Below are positions 31,807 to 41,095 of a stretch of DNA of 64,000 bases, in pieces. The translations under genes were made by a program, and so were the position numbers. Positions within the stretch are counted from its first letter, which is position 1, and each line of letters opens with the position of its first letter. Source of the stretch: Prevotella sp. (lineage in GTDB: Bacteria > Bacteroidota > Bacteroidia > Bacteroidales > Bacteroidaceae); the NCBI GenBank assembly GCA_017417465.1, contig JAFPZD010000014.1:1-64000 (forward strand), read 5' to 3'. The notes beneath the pieces were generated by a model. It was not told the origin of the DNA and searched no databases. It worked only from the letters and a program-made list of their open reading frames with translations.

Positions 31807-32628
31807 ATGCAGAAAGACCTTGTATCTGTCATTATGCCTACGTTCGACTCAGGTCTGAAACTGGCCGACAGCATTGACAGCATACTGAATCAGACATACC
31901 GCAACCTGGAGCTGATCATCACCGACGATGACTCTACCGACGCGGAGACACTCGACATCCTAAATAGCTACAGCGAAAGGGATGAGCGAGTGAATGTGCT
32001 GTTCCTGGAAGTGAACAAGGGACCTGGCTACGCTCGTGACCGCTCCATTGAGCGCGCCCGGGGACGCTATATCGCTTTCTGCGATAGTGACGACAAATGG
32101 TATCCGGAAAAGCTGGAGCGTCAGATCGCCTTCATGAATGAAAAGAAGTGTGTGCTGAGCTACACCTCTTATATTATTATAGACAACGACGATCGTGAGA
32201 CAGGCATCGTCATTGCTCCGCCCTCCATGTCGTTCCAACAGCTGAAGCTCGACAATCAGATAGGCTGTCTGACGGCTATCTACGACACAAAACTGTTGGG
32301 CCGTAAATACTTCATGCCCTTTATTCGTAAACGCCAGGACTGGGGACTGTTTCTCACCATTCTGCGCGACACTGGCCAGAAAGCGTATGCCATTCAGGAT
32401 CCTCTGGCTTACTATCGCGACACAAAGGGTAGCGTGTCGAGCAACAAGCTGGGACTTATTAAGTACAACATTCGTATCTATGAGAAAGTGCTGGGATTCT
32501 CACACCTCAAGGCGGTGCTCTACTTCTATTTCCTCTTTATGCCGGCCCATATTCGCAAACTCATCAAGAAATACTGGGACAGCTTCCTCTATGTGCATAA
32601 TAAAGGGCCATACGCCAAGACGCGTTAG
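31807..32628 (+). CDS. Glycosyltransferase family 2 protein
   Basis: The 273-residue GT-A enzyme has the full family 2 order: VSVIMPTFDSGLKLADSIDS near the start, LELIITDDDSTDAE, ARDRSIERARGRYIAFCDSDDKW with the metal-binding DSD, then FIRKRQDWGLFL. It should transfer a sugar in the cytoplasm to a lipid-linked acceptor. It is the last plus-strand gene of cluster A and has its own -7 box. Sugar specificity is unknown. Confidence 0.88.
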   Translation: MQKDLVSVIMPTFDSGLKLADSIDSILNQTYRNLELIITDDDSTDAETLDILNSYSERDERVNVLFLEVNKGPGYARDRSIERARGRYIAFCDSDDKWYPEKLERQIAFMNEKKCVLSYTSYIIIDNDDRETGIVIAPPSMSFQQLKLDNQIGCLTAIYDTKLLGRKYFMPFIRKRQDWGLFLTILRDTGQKAYAIQDPLAYYRDTKGSVSSNKLGLIKYNIRIYEKVLGFSHLKAVLYFYFLFMPAHIRKLIKKYWDSFLYVHNKGPYAKTR

Positions 32629-32668
32629 CCCTCTACTTTTTCCGTTCATTTTTACTTACGCTTTGCAC

Positions 32669-33127
32669 TCAGTACTTCCTGAAGTGCATCCTGACGTTCT
32701 CGTGCTGACGGCAGGTTTCGAGCACCATCTTCGAAGCTGACAGCTGGCGGACGAGGAAAGCCTCCTCCAGTCCGTTAAGACCGTAGGACTCTGTGGCCTT
32801 CGGGCTGGTGGGCGAGGGATCCTGCTCACGCCGGTAGTTGAGGAAGGGGGTCGTCACATGCAGCGTGTCGCTAACAAACTCGAAACGGAAGATGAGTGGA
32901 GAATGACCGTCGCCATTCTCTAACAGGTGGTCGCGCATATCAAGCATGTTCCCTTGGACGCACCAATAGATCTGGCGCTCACGCACGTCTATGCTGATGT
33001 TTTTGTCTATAGAGTCGACCTGCGCCAGTTGCCACATGCCGTCGAAGTCGCCGTTGTCAGAGCCTTCCAAGTTATCACAGGCCACCAACCCCAGTATGCA
33101 TGCCAATAAACACAATAGCTTCTTCAT
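32669..33127 (-). CDS. Lipocalin-like lipoprotein
   Basis: Starting at ATG 33127 (MKKLLCLLACILGLVACDN) gives 152 residues with a lipobox LVAC. The mature part DFDGMWQLAQVDSID and the beta-rich body resemble the small lipocalin-like lipoproteins of Bacteroidales. Ligand and role are unknown. It lies just downstream of the Wzi gene on the same strand and is probably co-transcribed. Confidence 0.75.
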   Translation of the reverse strand: MKKLLCLLACILGLVACDNLEGSDNGDFDGMWQLAQVDSIDKNISIDVRERQIYWCVQGNMLDMRDHLLENGDGHSPLIFRFEFVSDTLHVTTPFLNYRREQDPSPTSPKATESYGLNGLEEAFLVRQLSASKMVLETCRQHENVRMHFRKY

Positions 33128-33190
33128 ATCTCCTAATCTTTCATTTTTCATTTTTCATCTTTCATCTTTCATTTTTCATCTTTCATCTTT
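33128..33190. repeat. TTTCATC-type heptamer repeat between Wzi and lipoprotein genes
   Basis: TTTCATT, TTTCATC and CTTTCAT units repeat about nine times. On the minus strand the array begins inside the Wzi gene and encodes its last residues (MEMKDER), then its stop, and continues as spacer. Confidence 0.88.
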
Positions 33191-34753
33191 CATCTCCATC
33201 CTTTTCCCCACCGTGACCTGCAGGCCAACGTTGTCGCCAAGCAGGCCGCCGTGGTCGTAGCCCAGTGCTCCGCGCAGGCTCCATCCTTTGAGGCGTGAGT
33301 CGTCGGCGAAGCGATAGTTCACCTCAGCCAGCATACTCACGTTACGTTGTGGATCCATAAACGGAATCTGGTAAGTGCCCCATCCGCGCTGCCAACTGCA
33401 CAGCAGCCGGTAGTGCAGGTTGCTGACAGGGTCGCCGCTCAGTCCCACGTGCCAAGCCCACATGCGGTTGTCCTTCACCATGATGTAGCCGTTGTCGTTG
33501 TAGAGCGGCGAGCGGTAGAGTGGATTACCCATCACCTGTCCCCAGTGTTGCCAGCCGGTGAACATGTCGTGGTTGTAGAAATTGTCCATACCGCTGATGT
33601 GGTCGGAAATCGACTTCGTGTGGTCGTGGTTGATAGGTCCGCTCTGGTACTTCGAGTAGAGATACTCCACGACGACATTGTTCAGCCAATGGCACTGCTT
33701 CAGCCGCAGCTCGGTACCAAGCATGATGTCGCGCAGGTCGTAGAGGAAATAGTGTGAGTCTTTCTTCACGTCCCAGTCGTCGCCCGAGCCATAGCCGTCG
33801 TAGTCGACAAAGAACATGCCCGACTGGTCTTCGTAATAATGGTCAGCATAGACAGAGACACCCCACGTCGGCTGGTCGTAGTTCACCCGCAGCACATAGC
33901 TGCCCAAGTGGTTACCCTCCTCGTTCTTATAAACGATGTCCGACTCCTTCGACTCATGGCCACCAGGGACGAAGGCGTGCCAGTAGGCCTTCAGGCTGTT
34001 GTCGTTTTCAAACTTTGTCAGCTCGTAAGGCTCGTCTGGATCTTTGTAGAATGTCCCGCCTATATAGACATACGACGTGCCGCCGAACTGGCAACCCATC
34101 TCAATGCCCAGCTCCACCGTCAGCGGACGTCCCTCCTGACCGATGCGCAGATAGCCGGCCTTGGTGTGCAGCCGTGTGTGCTCGGTGTAGCGGGACTGTT
34201 TGTCGGTGAAGTCCTTCTGCCAGCGGTCGTCGGTCTGCAGGCCGTAGGCCATGTGTCCCTTCAGGGCCAACCAGCCTTTCGTGCCGGGCACGTCCCAGTA
34301 GTCTGGCAGCGACAGCCGCACGCTCGGCACTGGGCGGGCGTTGATGCCCAGCGTCTGCGGTCCGGAGCTCAGCTCCTGATTTCGCAGTTCCATGGGCTGC
34401 TCCTTGCTACCCACGGTGAGCAGGCCTTTCAGCCAGCGCAGCTCACCATAGGCCTGCTGCACCACCAGCATGCTGGTGAAATTGGCGGCCACGGCCACGT
34501 CGGCTCCTGCGCCCCACGCCCACCGCTTTGCAGAGTCGTTCTGCAGCGGGCGGAAGACGCCGGCACGCACATAGCCGTTTGTCGTCTCAAGGGAGCTGAG
34601 TCCATACTTGTTAGCGTTGAGCCATAGCGGCGTATGGTCGCCGTCCGAAGCCGTTACCTGAGCTTCGGTGCGCACCTCCACTTGTGCATTGAGTGCAGTC
34701 ACGCCGCCCATGCACATTAGTGCTGTCAGACCAACAATTCGCTGTCTTAACAT
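33176..34753 (-). CDS. Capsule assembly protein, Wzi family
   Basis: The protein (525 residues from ATG 34753) carries a signal peptide (RQRIVGLTALMCMGGVTALNA) and an outer-membrane beta-barrel body with regular aromatic-rich strands, for example DHTPLWLNANKYGLSSLE at the mature N-terminus. Wzi proteins bind capsule at the cell surface or help its assembly. The promoter just upstream makes ATG 34753 nearly leaderless. The C-terminal seven residues come from the TTTCATC repeat, replacing the usual aromatic barrel end, which is unusual. Confidence 0.87.
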   Translation of the reverse strand: MLRQRIVGLTALMCMGGVTALNAQVEVRTEAQVTASDGDHTPLWLNANKYGLSSLETTNGYVRAGVFRPLQNDSAKRWAWGAGADVAVAANFTSMLVVQQAYGELRWLKGLLTVGSKEQPMELRNQELSSGPQTLGINARPVPSVRLSLPDYWDVPGTKGWLALKGHMAYGLQTDDRWQKDFTDKQSRYTEHTRLHTKAGYLRIGQEGRPLTVELGIEMGCQFGGTSYVYIGGTFYKDPDEPYELTKFENDNSLKAYWHAFVPGGHESKESDIVYKNEEGNHLGSYVLRVNYDQPTWGVSVYADHYYEDQSGMFFVDYDGYGSGDDWDVKKDSHYFLYDLRDIMLGTELRLKQCHWLNNVVVEYLYSKYQSGPINHDHTKSISDHISGMDNFYNHDMFTGWQHWGQVMGNPLYRSPLYNDNGYIMVKDNRMWAWHVGLSGDPVSNLHYRLLCSWQRGWGTYQIPFMDPQRNVSMLAEVNYRFADDSRLKGWSLRGALGYDHGGLLGDNVGLQVTVGKRMEMKDER

Positions 34754-34763
34754 TATCACGCCG

Positions 34764-34795
34764 CAAAGATACGAAAAAAATACATTCCCACCAAA
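34764..34795 (-). promoter_or_regulatory. Promoter of the Wzi gene
   Basis: On the minus strand TATCTTTG (34764-34771) and TTTG (34792-34795) are 20 bases apart, a perfect consensus. Transcription would start near 34757, four bases before the ATG at 34753. Confidence 0.8.
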
Positions 34796-34911
34796 CTTTT
34801 CACTTTTTTTATTCTATTGCAGCAGGACGACTGTGTGCCGCAGGACGTCTTAAACAGGTGGATGGTTTGGCTGTTCTGTGATTATTCCGTCACGCTGGGC
34901 GAGGGCTCGAC

Positions 34912-36843
34912 TTACTCTGTGCCCGCCATGATATTGGTGATGGTCACAATGTCGCCGATGCCAACCTCGCCATCGTTGTTGACATCGCCAGTTTTGTTTC
35001 TCACCTCATTTGTGGCCTCGATTGTCATGTTCTCAACCTCCAGTCCGCCGTCGCCCCACAGCAGCGTGGCTTTCACCACGTCACTGGGTGCGTAGCCCTC
35101 GGCAATGGCTTGGACGGTCACCTCATAGCGGGCTGTCAGGGGAATCATGGCCTCGTTGCTTTCTTGCGCATCGGCCACCGTGACCTTCGAAAAGAATTGT
35201 GCACCGGGTGTGGTACTGGCGAAGCGCAGAAAACCACGATCGTAGCTGATGATGGGCCTGCCACACTTGATAAAGGAAGCACTGTCGCCAGGCGTTCCAA
35301 CGGTCATCAGTGTTCTGAAATCATCGATGTCAGTCTGCGTGATACCTAAGCTCAGTGCCATCTGCTCGATTTTCTCATGGAAGGTCTCGCCTGCAAAATT
35401 CGTTTTGATGGTGTCGACCAAAGCCTTGTAGCGTGTTGCATCGTTCCTGTGGCATCGTACATTTCTATAGAATAAGTTCGACAGCTCATAGTCTTTAGCC
35501 ATGTCGTTCTCCGAAACACCTAACAAGCCTTCCAGTAGGAACGCGAAAGTGCCGGTGCGGTCGGCGCCAAACGAGCAATGGAACAGCACTTTTTCGTTCT
35601 GGCGCAGCTTCTCGACGACCTTCTCGAAACAGTTCTTGTAGTGTGAATAAGTACTTTTGATGCCGTAAGCGTATGGTTCTATCTGGTAATCATCGCCATG
35701 AATGAACTCGAGACTGTCGGCTAAAGGACTATAATCGCTATCGTCGCCAAAGTCGATTTCGGTGCCAATACCTTGTACGTGCAGCAATTCGTGGATGCCT
35801 GCCGGTGTGATGAAGTAGCTCTTCGGCTCATAATACAGCTCTTCGCTGCGGTAAATGCGGTCGTAGCGCACACGACGGTTTCCAGGCAGTGGCCACCCGC
35901 CGATGTCGCGGAAGTTCTGCATGCCGTCGATGTTCATCATGCGCACCTGCCCTTCAGTCGTGAATGTACCCTCACTCACCAGACTCTTTTCTCCATCAGC
36001 CCCGAGATGGAACAGCTGGTATGTGTAGTTGCACTGCGGCAAGAGGTTCCACACCGTTACGAATTTCTGCCCAACGATGAACGTGTCCAACCGTACCAGC
36101 TGCTCTCCCTTCCGGGTTTCCATCACCAGCGATTCACCGCCATGGGTGACGGGCACTTCTATCCTGACAGGCCACGGCAGGCCTTTCTTATAGGTAGTGG
36201 ACTTGTAGGTATAGCTCGTGATTCGCGTATAAGAATAGTCGCTGTCAGGGTAGGCTACGTTCTTGAGATATTCGCTCGTGACGCCATTCTCCAAGCAGTA
36301 GTTTTCTGTGTCGTGACCAGTCTCCAAAAGACCACCACCGAACAAGTCGCTGGTCCAGCCAACACGGTGGAAGGCGGCCAGTGTGCCCTCGGGCACATAC
36401 AGGGCACAGTCATTCGCTATGGAGTCGAACGCTTCGGTACCGATGCCGAAGGGCTGCTCTGATTTCAATGTCACCTTTCTCAGGTTCTCGCATTGCTTGA
36501 AGGCATAATGCCCCAGGCTGCTAATGGTCTTTGGCAGCACTATTCCTGATAGCTGACAGGCATAGAAGGCTGAGTCGGCGATGCCCACGACGCTGTAAAT
36601 CGAGTCGTTGAATATGATTGTAGCCGGGATCGTCATAATGCCGGTAAAGCTTGCCGGGATGGCTGCTCCCCTGCCATTGCCGATCAGCACTGTCTTGCTG
36701 GAATCGTTCAGAATGGTAATGTTCGTCGTGGTTCCGCCGATTTTCACTGACAAGTCTGACTCGCCAGTATTATTCTCCTGAGACCAAGCCGAAAGGCAAA
36801 ACAGCGAGATGACCAGAGTCAGCAGGATGTGTCTTTTATCCAT
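34912..36843 (-). CDS. Exported LRR - tyrosine-phosphatase - dockerin-like protein
   Basis: The 643-residue product from ATG 36843 has a signal peptide (HILLTLVISLFCLSAWSQ). Residues 60-190 contain BspA-type leucine-rich repeats (GIADSAFYACQLSGIVLPK, SSLGHYAFKQCENLRKVTL). A middle domain has NFRDIGGWPLPGNRRVRYDR and the phosphatase loop HCSFGADRTG with Cys423 and Arg429. The end, DVNNDGEVGIGDIVTITNIM, is a dockerin type I-like calcium repeat. The phosphatase part belongs to the tyrosine/serine phosphatase (Y_phosphatase3) type. The combination points to a secreted, surface-held phosphatase; its substrate is unknown. Confidence 0.85.
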   Translation of the reverse strand: MDKRHILLTLVISLFCLSAWSQENNTGESDLSVKIGGTTTNITILNDSSKTVLIGNGRGAAIPASFTGIMTIPATIIFNDSIYSVVGIADSAFYACQLSGIVLPKTISSLGHYAFKQCENLRKVTLKSEQPFGIGTEAFDSIANDCALYVPEGTLAAFHRVGWTSDLFGGGLLETGHDTENYCLENGVTSEYLKNVAYPDSDYSYTRITSYTYKSTTYKKGLPWPVRIEVPVTHGGESLVMETRKGEQLVRLDTFIVGQKFVTVWNLLPQCNYTYQLFHLGADGEKSLVSEGTFTTEGQVRMMNIDGMQNFRDIGGWPLPGNRRVRYDRIYRSEELYYEPKSYFITPAGIHELLHVQGIGTEIDFGDDSDYSPLADSLEFIHGDDYQIEPYAYGIKSTYSHYKNCFEKVVEKLRQNEKVLFHCSFGADRTGTFAFLLEGLLGVSENDMAKDYELSNLFYRNVRCHRNDATRYKALVDTIKTNFAGETFHEKIEQMALSLGITQTDIDDFRTLMTVGTPGDSASFIKCGRPIISYDRGFLRFASTTPGAQFFSKVTVADAQESNEAMIPLTARYEVTVQAIAEGYAPSDVVKATLLWGDGGLEVENMTIEATNEVRNKTGDVNNDGEVGIGDIVTITNIMAGTE

Positions 36844-37074
36844 AATCCTAAGTGATTTATGATGCATAATGTAATCTAAAGGTTGCTGGAGCAGAGGGCT
36901 GGCCAGTGCAAGCAGCGTGCCTTGAGGGAACAGGCGCCATTGAAATACAACAGATATTCAGGTGCGCGTTGGCTGAAAAGGCCTCCTCGTCGGCGGGTAG
37001 GGGATTGAGGGCAGATTCATCGTAAGTCATGGTTTGAACTGTATGATGGACTTCCAATTGATGCTATTCGATTG
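36844..37074. other. Long leader of the phosphatase gene
   Basis: The message from the promoter at 37075 would have about 225 untranslated bases. A minus-strand frame inside it (TTG at 37057 or ATG at 37030, ending 36857) has no recognisable sequence. No riboswitch class is recognised, but the leader length is unusual for this window, where most leaders are under 60 bases. Confidence 0.4.
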
Positions 37075-37106
37075 CAAAGGTAATCATTTTTCTCGAGACT
37101 ACCAAA
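37075..37106 (-). promoter_or_regulatory. Promoter of the LRR-phosphatase gene
   Basis: On the minus strand TACCTTTG (37075-37082) and TTTG (37103-37106) are 20 bases apart, a full match to the Bacteroidetes consensus. Confidence 0.75.
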
Positions 37107-37408
37107 TTCTTCTATAAAAAATATATAAATATATTTATAATAGCCCCCTATTTATATATAGGGGCTATATATATATTATATATTATTTATATATTCTTAT
37201 ATTTGGGTTAACTTCGAAAGTGACGCACGCAGGAAAAGACACAGAAGGAAGCCTTTCCTCTGCAGCATTGCTTTTTGCTGTTTGTGCAGATTAAATTATG
37301 AACACAGTAAAGAGTTATACGACAAATACAAATTAACAGGTCTGAAAATACAATAAAATCAAATGGGAAGTCGTTATAATAAACAAGTAATGACGAAAAG
37401 TAGCAACA
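37107..37408. other. Very AT-rich divergent region with a GC-stem hairpin
   Basis: The stretch 37115-37205 is almost all A and T except an inverted repeat TAGCCCCCTA / TAGGGGCTA around 37141-37168. It separates the phosphatase promoter from the second Wzz gene. It marks the border between GC-rich cluster A and lower-GC cluster B. No reading frame or clear promoter for the Wzz gene is visible. Confidence 0.55.
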
Positions 37409-38452
37409 ATGGAAAACGAAATAGAAGTTATCAACATTAAAGCAATCATAAAAAAAATATTTCAAAACAGGAAAGCATATTATTTGCCTTTGGGTATTGT
37501 GTTTGTCCTGTCTTGTATTTATATCTTCAGCTTACCTCGGTATTATTCTACGGAGGCAAAGCTGGCTCCTGAGCTCGAAGGAAACATGATGAGCGGGAGC
37601 TTGGGTACTATCGCTTCGGCATTTGGCTTCGATTTCGGTGACATGCAAACATCCGACGCCATCACCCCATTGCTATATCCGGACTTGTTGGAAGACAACG
37701 CATTCGTCGCAAATTTGTTTAATGTAAGAATCAGTACCGCCGACGGCTCGCTCAATACCACCTATTACGATTATTTGAAGAACCACCAGAAGAAACCCTG
37801 GTGGGGCGGTTTTACCTCATGGCTCCGTAACTTGTTGACATTCAAAAAGGAAAGCTCTAGCAATGGAGGGGGGCAGTTCGATCCTTACCAGTTCTCAAAA
37901 AAAGACGATGCCATCGCTGAGAAAATCCGTGGGAACATTAAATTAAGTATCGACAAGAAGACAGGCGTCATCACCATCAATGCTCAAGATCAGGATCCAC
38001 GGGTTTGCCGGTGCATTAGCGATTCGGTCATTCTGGGCTTGCAAGAATTCATCACAGCCTACCGCACCAACAAAGCCCGTCGCGATCTTGACTTTTATAC
38101 AGCTCTGGCTGACAGCGCGAAAATTGAGTTCGAGAATGCCTCGCGCAAGTATGGCAGTTTCACCGATGCCAACCAGGGTGTCATTCTTGAAAGTCTAATC
38201 ACACGTCGGAACAACCTACAACGCGATGTTGACCTTAAATACACTACTTATTCGTCACTCGTGTCTCAAAGGGAGGTGGCAAAGGGTAAATTGCAGGAGC
38301 GCACACCAGCCTTCACCCTTCTGAAGGGAGCTGCCACGCCAATACTTCCTGCCGGTCCCAAACGGGTCAGATTCGTGATGGCCATGATGGTGCTGTCTTT
38401 CATTGTTGTGTCTGCATGGATTATAAGAAAGGACATCCATCTGAAGTTCTAA
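37409..38452 (+). CDS. Wzz-type chain-length determinant (copy B)
   Basis: The 347-residue protein is a paralogue of the protein at 16958: both share FVLSCIYI, the LAPE segment, the FGFD and TSDAI region, WW before the loop, and ERTPxFTLL before the second membrane span. Spans are about 28-44 and 320-338. It starts cluster B and is followed within 12 bases by the second flippase. Two chain-length proteins suggest two polymers or two length classes. Confidence 0.92.
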   Translation: MENEIEVINIKAIIKKIFQNRKAYYLPLGIVFVLSCIYIFSLPRYYSTEAKLAPELEGNMMSGSLGTIASAFGFDFGDMQTSDAITPLLYPDLLEDNAFVANLFNVRISTADGSLNTTYYDYLKNHQKKPWWGGFTSWLRNLLTFKKESSSNGGGQFDPYQFSKKDDAIAEKIRGNIKLSIDKKTGVITINAQDQDPRVCRCISDSVILGLQEFITAYRTNKARRDLDFYTALADSAKIEFENASRKYGSFTDANQGVILESLITRRNNLQRDVDLKYTTYSSLVSQREVAKGKLQERTPAFTLLKGAATPILPAGPKRVRFVMAMMVLSFIVVSAWIIRKDIHLKF

Positions 38453-38463
38453 TTTCTTAGCCA

Positions 38464-39807
38464 ATGTTGACGATTGACGCGCTCATCCACCGGTTGCATC
38501 TCTCAAAGACCAAAGAAACTATCATTCAGAACCTGTTCTGGTCGGTAGTTGGCAAAGTGGTGCAACTCTTAAGTGGTCTTGTGGTGGGTATCGTCGTGGC
38601 ACGCTATTTGGGCCCCGAACGCTATGGGTTGATGAACTACGTCATTAGCCTTGTGACCCTTTATCATATCTTTGCTGTGTTTGGGCTTGATGCCATTGAG
38701 ATACGCGAGGAGGCCAGAGGTGTGGAGCCCTACCCAAAGATAATTGGTACGGCTTTTGCCATCAAGGTCGTAATGGGCGTAGTGTTTACGCTTCTTGTTA
38801 TTCTGACCTCATGGCTTATGGATGGCGATGCTTTCACCACCTTGCTTGTTGCCATCTACTCCCTCACTATCGTCTTTAATTCTTTCAACGTCATCAGAAA
38901 CTATTTCATGGCGATTGTCCAAAACGAATATGTCGTCAAGTCGGAGATTTTTCGTACGTTCGTTGGCATAGCCATAAAAATAGGTCTGTTATTGGTCAAT
39001 GCGAACCTCACCTGGTTTGTCGTGGCATATACTTTTGACGTGGTGCTCCTCTCTGGCGGTTATTGGGTCGCTTATAAGGCTAAGGTGGGAAGTTTTCGTG
39101 ATTGGACTTTTAGCATGTCCTATGCACGCTTCCTGCTGAAGGAGGCTTTTCCCCTGCTACTGACGAGTACGGCAGTCATTATTTACCAGCGTATTGACCA
39201 GGTAATGATTGGTCAGATGATCGACAAGGAGGCTGTCGGCTACTTCTCTGTTGCCTCGCGTTTTGTTGAAGTGCTTCTTTTCATTCCGATGATGTTGTCG
39301 CAGACCATCACGCCCATTCTTGTAAGTACGCGGGAGAAAAGTCAGGAGGCTTATCAGGCCAAAGCTCAGCAGTTCATGAATTTCTCTGTGTGGCTTTCGT
39401 TGCTGGCCTCCGTTATTGTCTCATGTTTGGCCTATTGGATTGTGAAGTATACTTTTGGTAGTGCATATCTTCCTGCTGTTGTGATTCTTCAGGTGATGGC
39501 ATTCAAGGCAGCCGCTACGGCCCTGTCGAGTACCGCTGGTGCAATGCTTGTCACTGAGGGCCTGCAGCGCTATGCCATTTTCCGTGATAGTCTGGGCTGT
39601 TTGGTTTGCATCCTCATGAACTATATCCTGTTACCACGTTATGGCATTATTGCGGCTGCCTTTGTGGCCATTTGCAGCACGGTGGCTGCTGGCTATATTT
39701 CAGATGCGCTTATCCCGGCTTACCACCATATCTTTGTCCGCCAAACACGCACATTGCTGACAGGATGGAAGGACATTGTCAGAATAAAACAAATTGTGAG
39801 AAATTAG
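38464..39807 (+). CDS. Polysaccharide flippase (Wzx-like, B)
   Basis: The 447-residue MOP-type flippase has about twelve to fourteen spans. Its N-terminus (NLFWSVVGKVVQLLSGLVVGI, VARYLGPERYGLMNYV) is that of RfbX-type proteins, a different subfamily from the flippase at 19212. It should flip the repeat unit made by cluster B glycosyltransferases. Spacing of 11 bases from the Wzz gene and 3 bases to the next gene marks an operon. Confidence 0.9.
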   Translation: MLTIDALIHRLHLSKTKETIIQNLFWSVVGKVVQLLSGLVVGIVVARYLGPERYGLMNYVISLVTLYHIFAVFGLDAIEIREEARGVEPYPKIIGTAFAIKVVMGVVFTLLVILTSWLMDGDAFTTLLVAIYSLTIVFNSFNVIRNYFMAIVQNEYVVKSEIFRTFVGIAIKIGLLLVNANLTWFVVAYTFDVVLLSGGYWVAYKAKVGSFRDWTFSMSYARFLLKEAFPLLLTSTAVIIYQRIDQVMIGQMIDKEAVGYFSVASRFVEVLLFIPMMLSQTITPILVSTREKSQEAYQAKAQQFMNFSVWLSLLASVIVSCLAYWIVKYTFGSAYLPAVVILQVMAFKAAATALSSTAGAMLVTEGLQRYAIFRDSLGCLVCILMNYILLPRYGIIAAAFVAICSTVAAGYISDALIPAYHHIFVRQTRTLLTGWKDIVRIKQIVRN

Positions 39808-39810
39808 AAA

Positions 39811-41082
39811 ATGTTTATAGTCCCATTCGTATACTTCACACTTCTGACTGCCTATTGGTGGAAGAAACACCAAGGACTGGATGCCTGTGTCTATATGTCG
39901 GCACTATACGCATTTACTTCTTTGTGCTCAGCACTCATTGTTGCCGGTGGCTTGCTCGACGATGCCGGTATCCTTTTCGATGAGTATAATGTTGAGCTTG
40001 GAATCGTTCCGACTGCCCTTTATTGCCTGCTGATAACAATGGGGTTGCTGCCCTTCTCGCTCATCTACAACAAAAACATCGAGAAAAAGGTTCATGAGAC
40101 TAATTTCGGCGTTGATTGCTTCTGCTGGCTGCTTTTCTTTGTCTTTCTTATCAATGTGTACCTTATATATTCTTCAACAACCGAAATTCTTAGTAGTGAC
40201 CTTGCTGCAGTGCGTATGGATCATTATGAAGGATATGACACTCCTGCGAGCATAAAGGCGAGAAGCTTGCCTACAGTATTAAAATATGTGATGTATCTCC
40301 GCTCATCAACAATTGTGGCACTTCCACTGTTTTTTTATTACACCTGTTTTACTAACAAAGCGTGGTGGTTCAAGGCCGCGCTTCTGTTGGCTTCTCTTAC
40401 CCAGCCTATCTACGGCATTCAGGTTGCCGATCGTACAGAGTTTACTTTTTATGCGCTAATGTTCGCCTTTTGTCTTATCTTTTTCTGGAGGAACCTTTCA
40501 AAACTGTTTAAGAGGGGTTTGTTGGCCGCAGGTATCCCGTTTGCCATGGTAGTGCTTATATATTTGGCGGCAGTTAGTCAGGCTCGATTTGCTGGGAATA
40601 AGGAGGACGATGAAAAAGTCTATGAGGCAGCCTTGCAATATGCAGGACAGAACTATCTGAACTTCTGTTACTTTTGGGAGAAGGCAAATTTTGAGTACCT
40701 GGCACCGGAGCGTGAATTTCCCTTTACGTATCATACGCTGTATGGCATTGACAGTAATCCCGAACGGCGGTCTGACCGTTCAGGACAGCAAGGCTTTTTT
40801 ATGAGTGTGTTCGCAGCTTATGTAGGGGATGTGATGCTCGACCTGTCGCCGATAGGTGCAATAATCTGGTGTACTGTATTCTTTCTTTTGGCCTTGGCTA
40901 TTATTCGTTATTCTCATCGTAAAGTATTTGATGCGGGCGACGTGGTTGCCATCTTTACACTGGCGGCAATCCCTATTTTCGGAATCTTCTACTACAGGTA
41001 TTATTCCTATGACTCGTTCTTCATGTTCCTGTCAGTGTTAACGATATATTTGCTCTCTAAGATAAAAATTGTTTATGAGTAA
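39811..41082 (+). CDS. Polymerase-like membrane protein (Wzy candidate, B)
   Basis: The 423-residue protein has about eleven membrane spans and a large loop between later spans (SQARFAGNKEDDEKVYEAAL to NPERRSDRSGQQGFF). Position after Wzz and Wzx and the layout make it the best O-antigen/capsule polymerase candidate of cluster B. Sequence identity to known Wzy proteins is always low, so the call rests on topology and context. Low GC (about 45 percent) differs from cluster A. Confidence 0.75.
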   Translation: MFIVPFVYFTLLTAYWWKKHQGLDACVYMSALYAFTSLCSALIVAGGLLDDAGILFDEYNVELGIVPTALYCLLITMGLLPFSLIYNKNIEKKVHETNFGVDCFCWLLFFVFLINVYLIYSSTTEILSSDLAAVRMDHYEGYDTPASIKARSLPTVLKYVMYLRSSTIVALPLFFYYTCFTNKAWWFKAALLLASLTQPIYGIQVADRTEFTFYALMFAFCLIFFWRNLSKLFKRGLLAAGIPFAMVVLIYLAAVSQARFAGNKEDDEKVYEAALQYAGQNYLNFCYFWEKANFEYLAPEREFPFTYHTLYGIDSNPERRSDRSGQQGFFMSVFAAYVGDVMLDLSPIGAIIWCTVFFLLALAIIRYSHRKVFDAGDVVAIFTLAAIPIFGIFYYRYYSYDSFFMFLSVLTIYLLSKIKIVYE

Positions 41083-41095
41083 AAAGGAGTTGAAA

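Noticed and set aside
36857..37057. 66-codon frame in the phosphatase leader as a leader peptide
   Set aside because: Starts with TTG, shows no meaningful sequence, and no regulatory codon run.
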